From Naematelia aurantialba (taxonomy: Eukaryota; Basidiomycota; Tremellomycetes; Tremellales; Naemateliaceae): a stretch of 64,000 bases of DNA. This document shows positions 62,901 to 64,000 of the stretch, piece by piece. The DNA is taken from NCBI GenBank assembly GCA_021527695.1, contig JAKFAO010000008.1, positions 62,001 through 126,000 of the forward strand, written 5' to 3'. How positions within the stretch are numbered: the first letter of the stretch is position 1; each line of letters opens with the position of its first letter. The position numbers and the translations under genes are program-made. The notes below the pieces were generated by a model. That model did not search any database. It was given only the letters and a program-made list of their open reading frames with translations, and was not told the origin of the DNA.

Positions 62901-63582
62901 CAGAATCGTAGGGGCTGTCGTCAAGATCACTATCATCTTCGCCGTTACGAGCTCGGGTCGCTGGTCTGCGATCTTGGTCGTCTCCTCCACTGGAGTTTCG
63001 AGGGTGTTTCCGCCCAATTATGGGCGATGCCTCTCGGACGTCATTCCGGGATGACGAGACGGGTACGCCGGGGTATCCTCGATGCACAGGAGGAGGCGAT
63101 TGCGAGTTTCGGTCGGCAGGCGGCGGTGTGGGATGACAACGCCTGCGGTGCCGCAAAAGCACGTCGCTGAGATTGTCAGTACGATTCGGTGAGCCCAACG
63201 AGTTATGAAAGTGTCGCACGCACCTGCGTGCGAATGCTTTGCTACAGTCTTTGCATGAGAATGGTCGTACGTCTTGATCTGTGACTGGTCAGCGCATAAC
63301 TGAGCGTCAAAGGAGGAGGACACACGTTTGCGCTGATGTCTTTTCAGATATTCCATTCGACTATACGACTGCGGAATGTCAACGTCATCCCAGACACCTC
63401 GGATTAGCTGGCCACATGTTGTGCAAGGTGTGACATACCTGACCACAACCGGGATACGGGCACCCAAAAGTCTCCTTGTCCTTGCCACTGTCCTTGCCGC
63501 GCCTCCCTCCTCCGCTTCCCTGTTCTTGCGGAGAGAGGGTGGTCGACACGGGACTGTCGTCCCTCTGCACGCGAGCAGGCAT
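59915..63582 (-). CDS. C2H2 zinc-finger / fungal-trans-domain transcription factor
   Basis: The ATG at 63582 leads to CPYPGCGQ, then across introns SYSRMEYLKRHQRKH and DVRPFSCKDCSKAFARSDVL with LRHRRRCH: two adjacent C2H2 fingers (63470-63140). A long Ser/Asp/Gly-rich linker follows (nucleus-type, with RATRARNGEDD). The fungal-specific transcription-factor domain comes next, with YWRRWIQLETRRRTAYLVYH (61275-61215), LDEAMRRIFYLPTYGAFDT and FARVAMVLTLLRGIIDVG (~60945-60890). The C-terminus is Gly/Ser-rich and ends GLGDGLDVY at 59915. Two fingers plus this regulatory domain is a known ascomycete and basidiomycete architecture that binds promoter DNA. Targets are unknown. The first finger keeps its last His only if intron 2 ends at ..GTCACAG, so that border is chosen. 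Confidence 0.85.
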
Positions 63583-64000
63583 GTTGTTGATTGTGGCAAG
63601 CGAAGCCCTGGTTCGACGTGTCCGTCAAATACGGAAAAAGTAGGAGTGGTCGGGGAGGAACTGGAGCGCCTCCACTCCCCAGGGCGTCTGGCCAGAAATC
63701 GAGTGAGCGGATGACGAGTTCGTGAGCCTGGGGTCTGGCTGTCAACAGCTGGGCTACCCTCTGAAGGGTGATAGACAAGCACTTGGGACTCGCTGTGAGC
63801 AGCAGATAAATTACCTATGCGACAAGTGGGATACAAAATGCCAGAGGTGGAGGGCTAGAAGGAAGACTCGCCTCCACCCCGTTCGTTTTGCTCACCAACC
63901 TCACTCCCTAGAGAGGTAAAGGGGGGGATTGTATAAAGCCTTTGAGTCTTCCAAGTCGGAATTACCGAAAACAGTGCTGTTCAACAAAAATCCGCAGACT
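63583..64000. promoter_or_regulatory. Transcription-factor upstream region to window end
   Basis: 418 bp. Contains AAAGGGGGGG at 63918 and TATAAAG at 63933. Minus-strand control elements for the zinc-finger gene are expected here, but none is recognised; no new gene starts. Confidence 0.4.

Overview
The window is nuclear DNA of a filamentous or yeast-like basidiomycete. The evidence is dense, intron-rich protein genes on both strands, mostly short GT..AG introns (about 45-60 nt), C-ending codon preference, and fungal families such as Pik1, Scs2/VAP, a Rad5/Uls1-type translocase and a C2H2 plus fungal-trans regulator. Tremellomycetes is my best guess, but I cannot prove the class from this sequence. 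No rRNA, convincing tRNA, CRISPR or bacterial operon is visible.

Layout, left to right. A PRXL2-type thioredoxin-fold protein (15-2857, +); a minisatellite; a secreted GH13 alpha-amylase (3346-5915, -); proteasome beta7/Pre4 (6308-7559, -); a GLTP-domain lipid-transfer protein (8005-9110, -), divergent from condensin subunit 1/CAP-D2 (9447-14134, +). Next is a DHA1-type MFS transporter (14485-24862, -) split inside an exon by a 7.7-kb Ty3/gypsy retrotransposon (14899-22601). Then come an LtrA-family membrane protein (25062-28020, -), an unknown single-pass membrane protein (28466-29496, +), a Pik1-like PI 4-kinase (29742-33915, +) and GABA transaminase (34369-37341, +).

The right half holds an OTU deubiquitinase (37784-39945, -), VAP/Scs2 (40496-42266, -), a 6-4-photolyase/cryptochrome-like protein (42832-45622, -), an Nta1-type amidase (46101-47799, -), Nus1 (48102-49890, +), ribosomal protein uS8 (50118-51429, -), a Pop3-like RNase P/MRP candidate (51800-53441, +), an unrecognised set of small exons (53805-54410, +), a SNF2+RING translocase (54474-59156, +) and a C2H2/fungal-trans transcription factor (59915-63582, -). 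These are mostly unlinked housekeeping genes; there is no metabolic cluster.

The most interesting object is the retrotransposon. It has 264-bp LTRs differing at one base, a perfect 5-bp target duplication (CCCTG), and a 13-nt primer-binding site complementary to the predicted start of its own transcript (Tf1-like self-priming). Its gag-pol is broken by a nested 487-bp solo LTR with its own duplication (GTCCC). On the opposite strand it carries an intron-containing gene encoding two C-x2-C-x6-C half-clusters, reminiscent of a Zn2Cys6 domain. Splicing was inferred by eye throughout; gene ends are firmer than internal exon borders.
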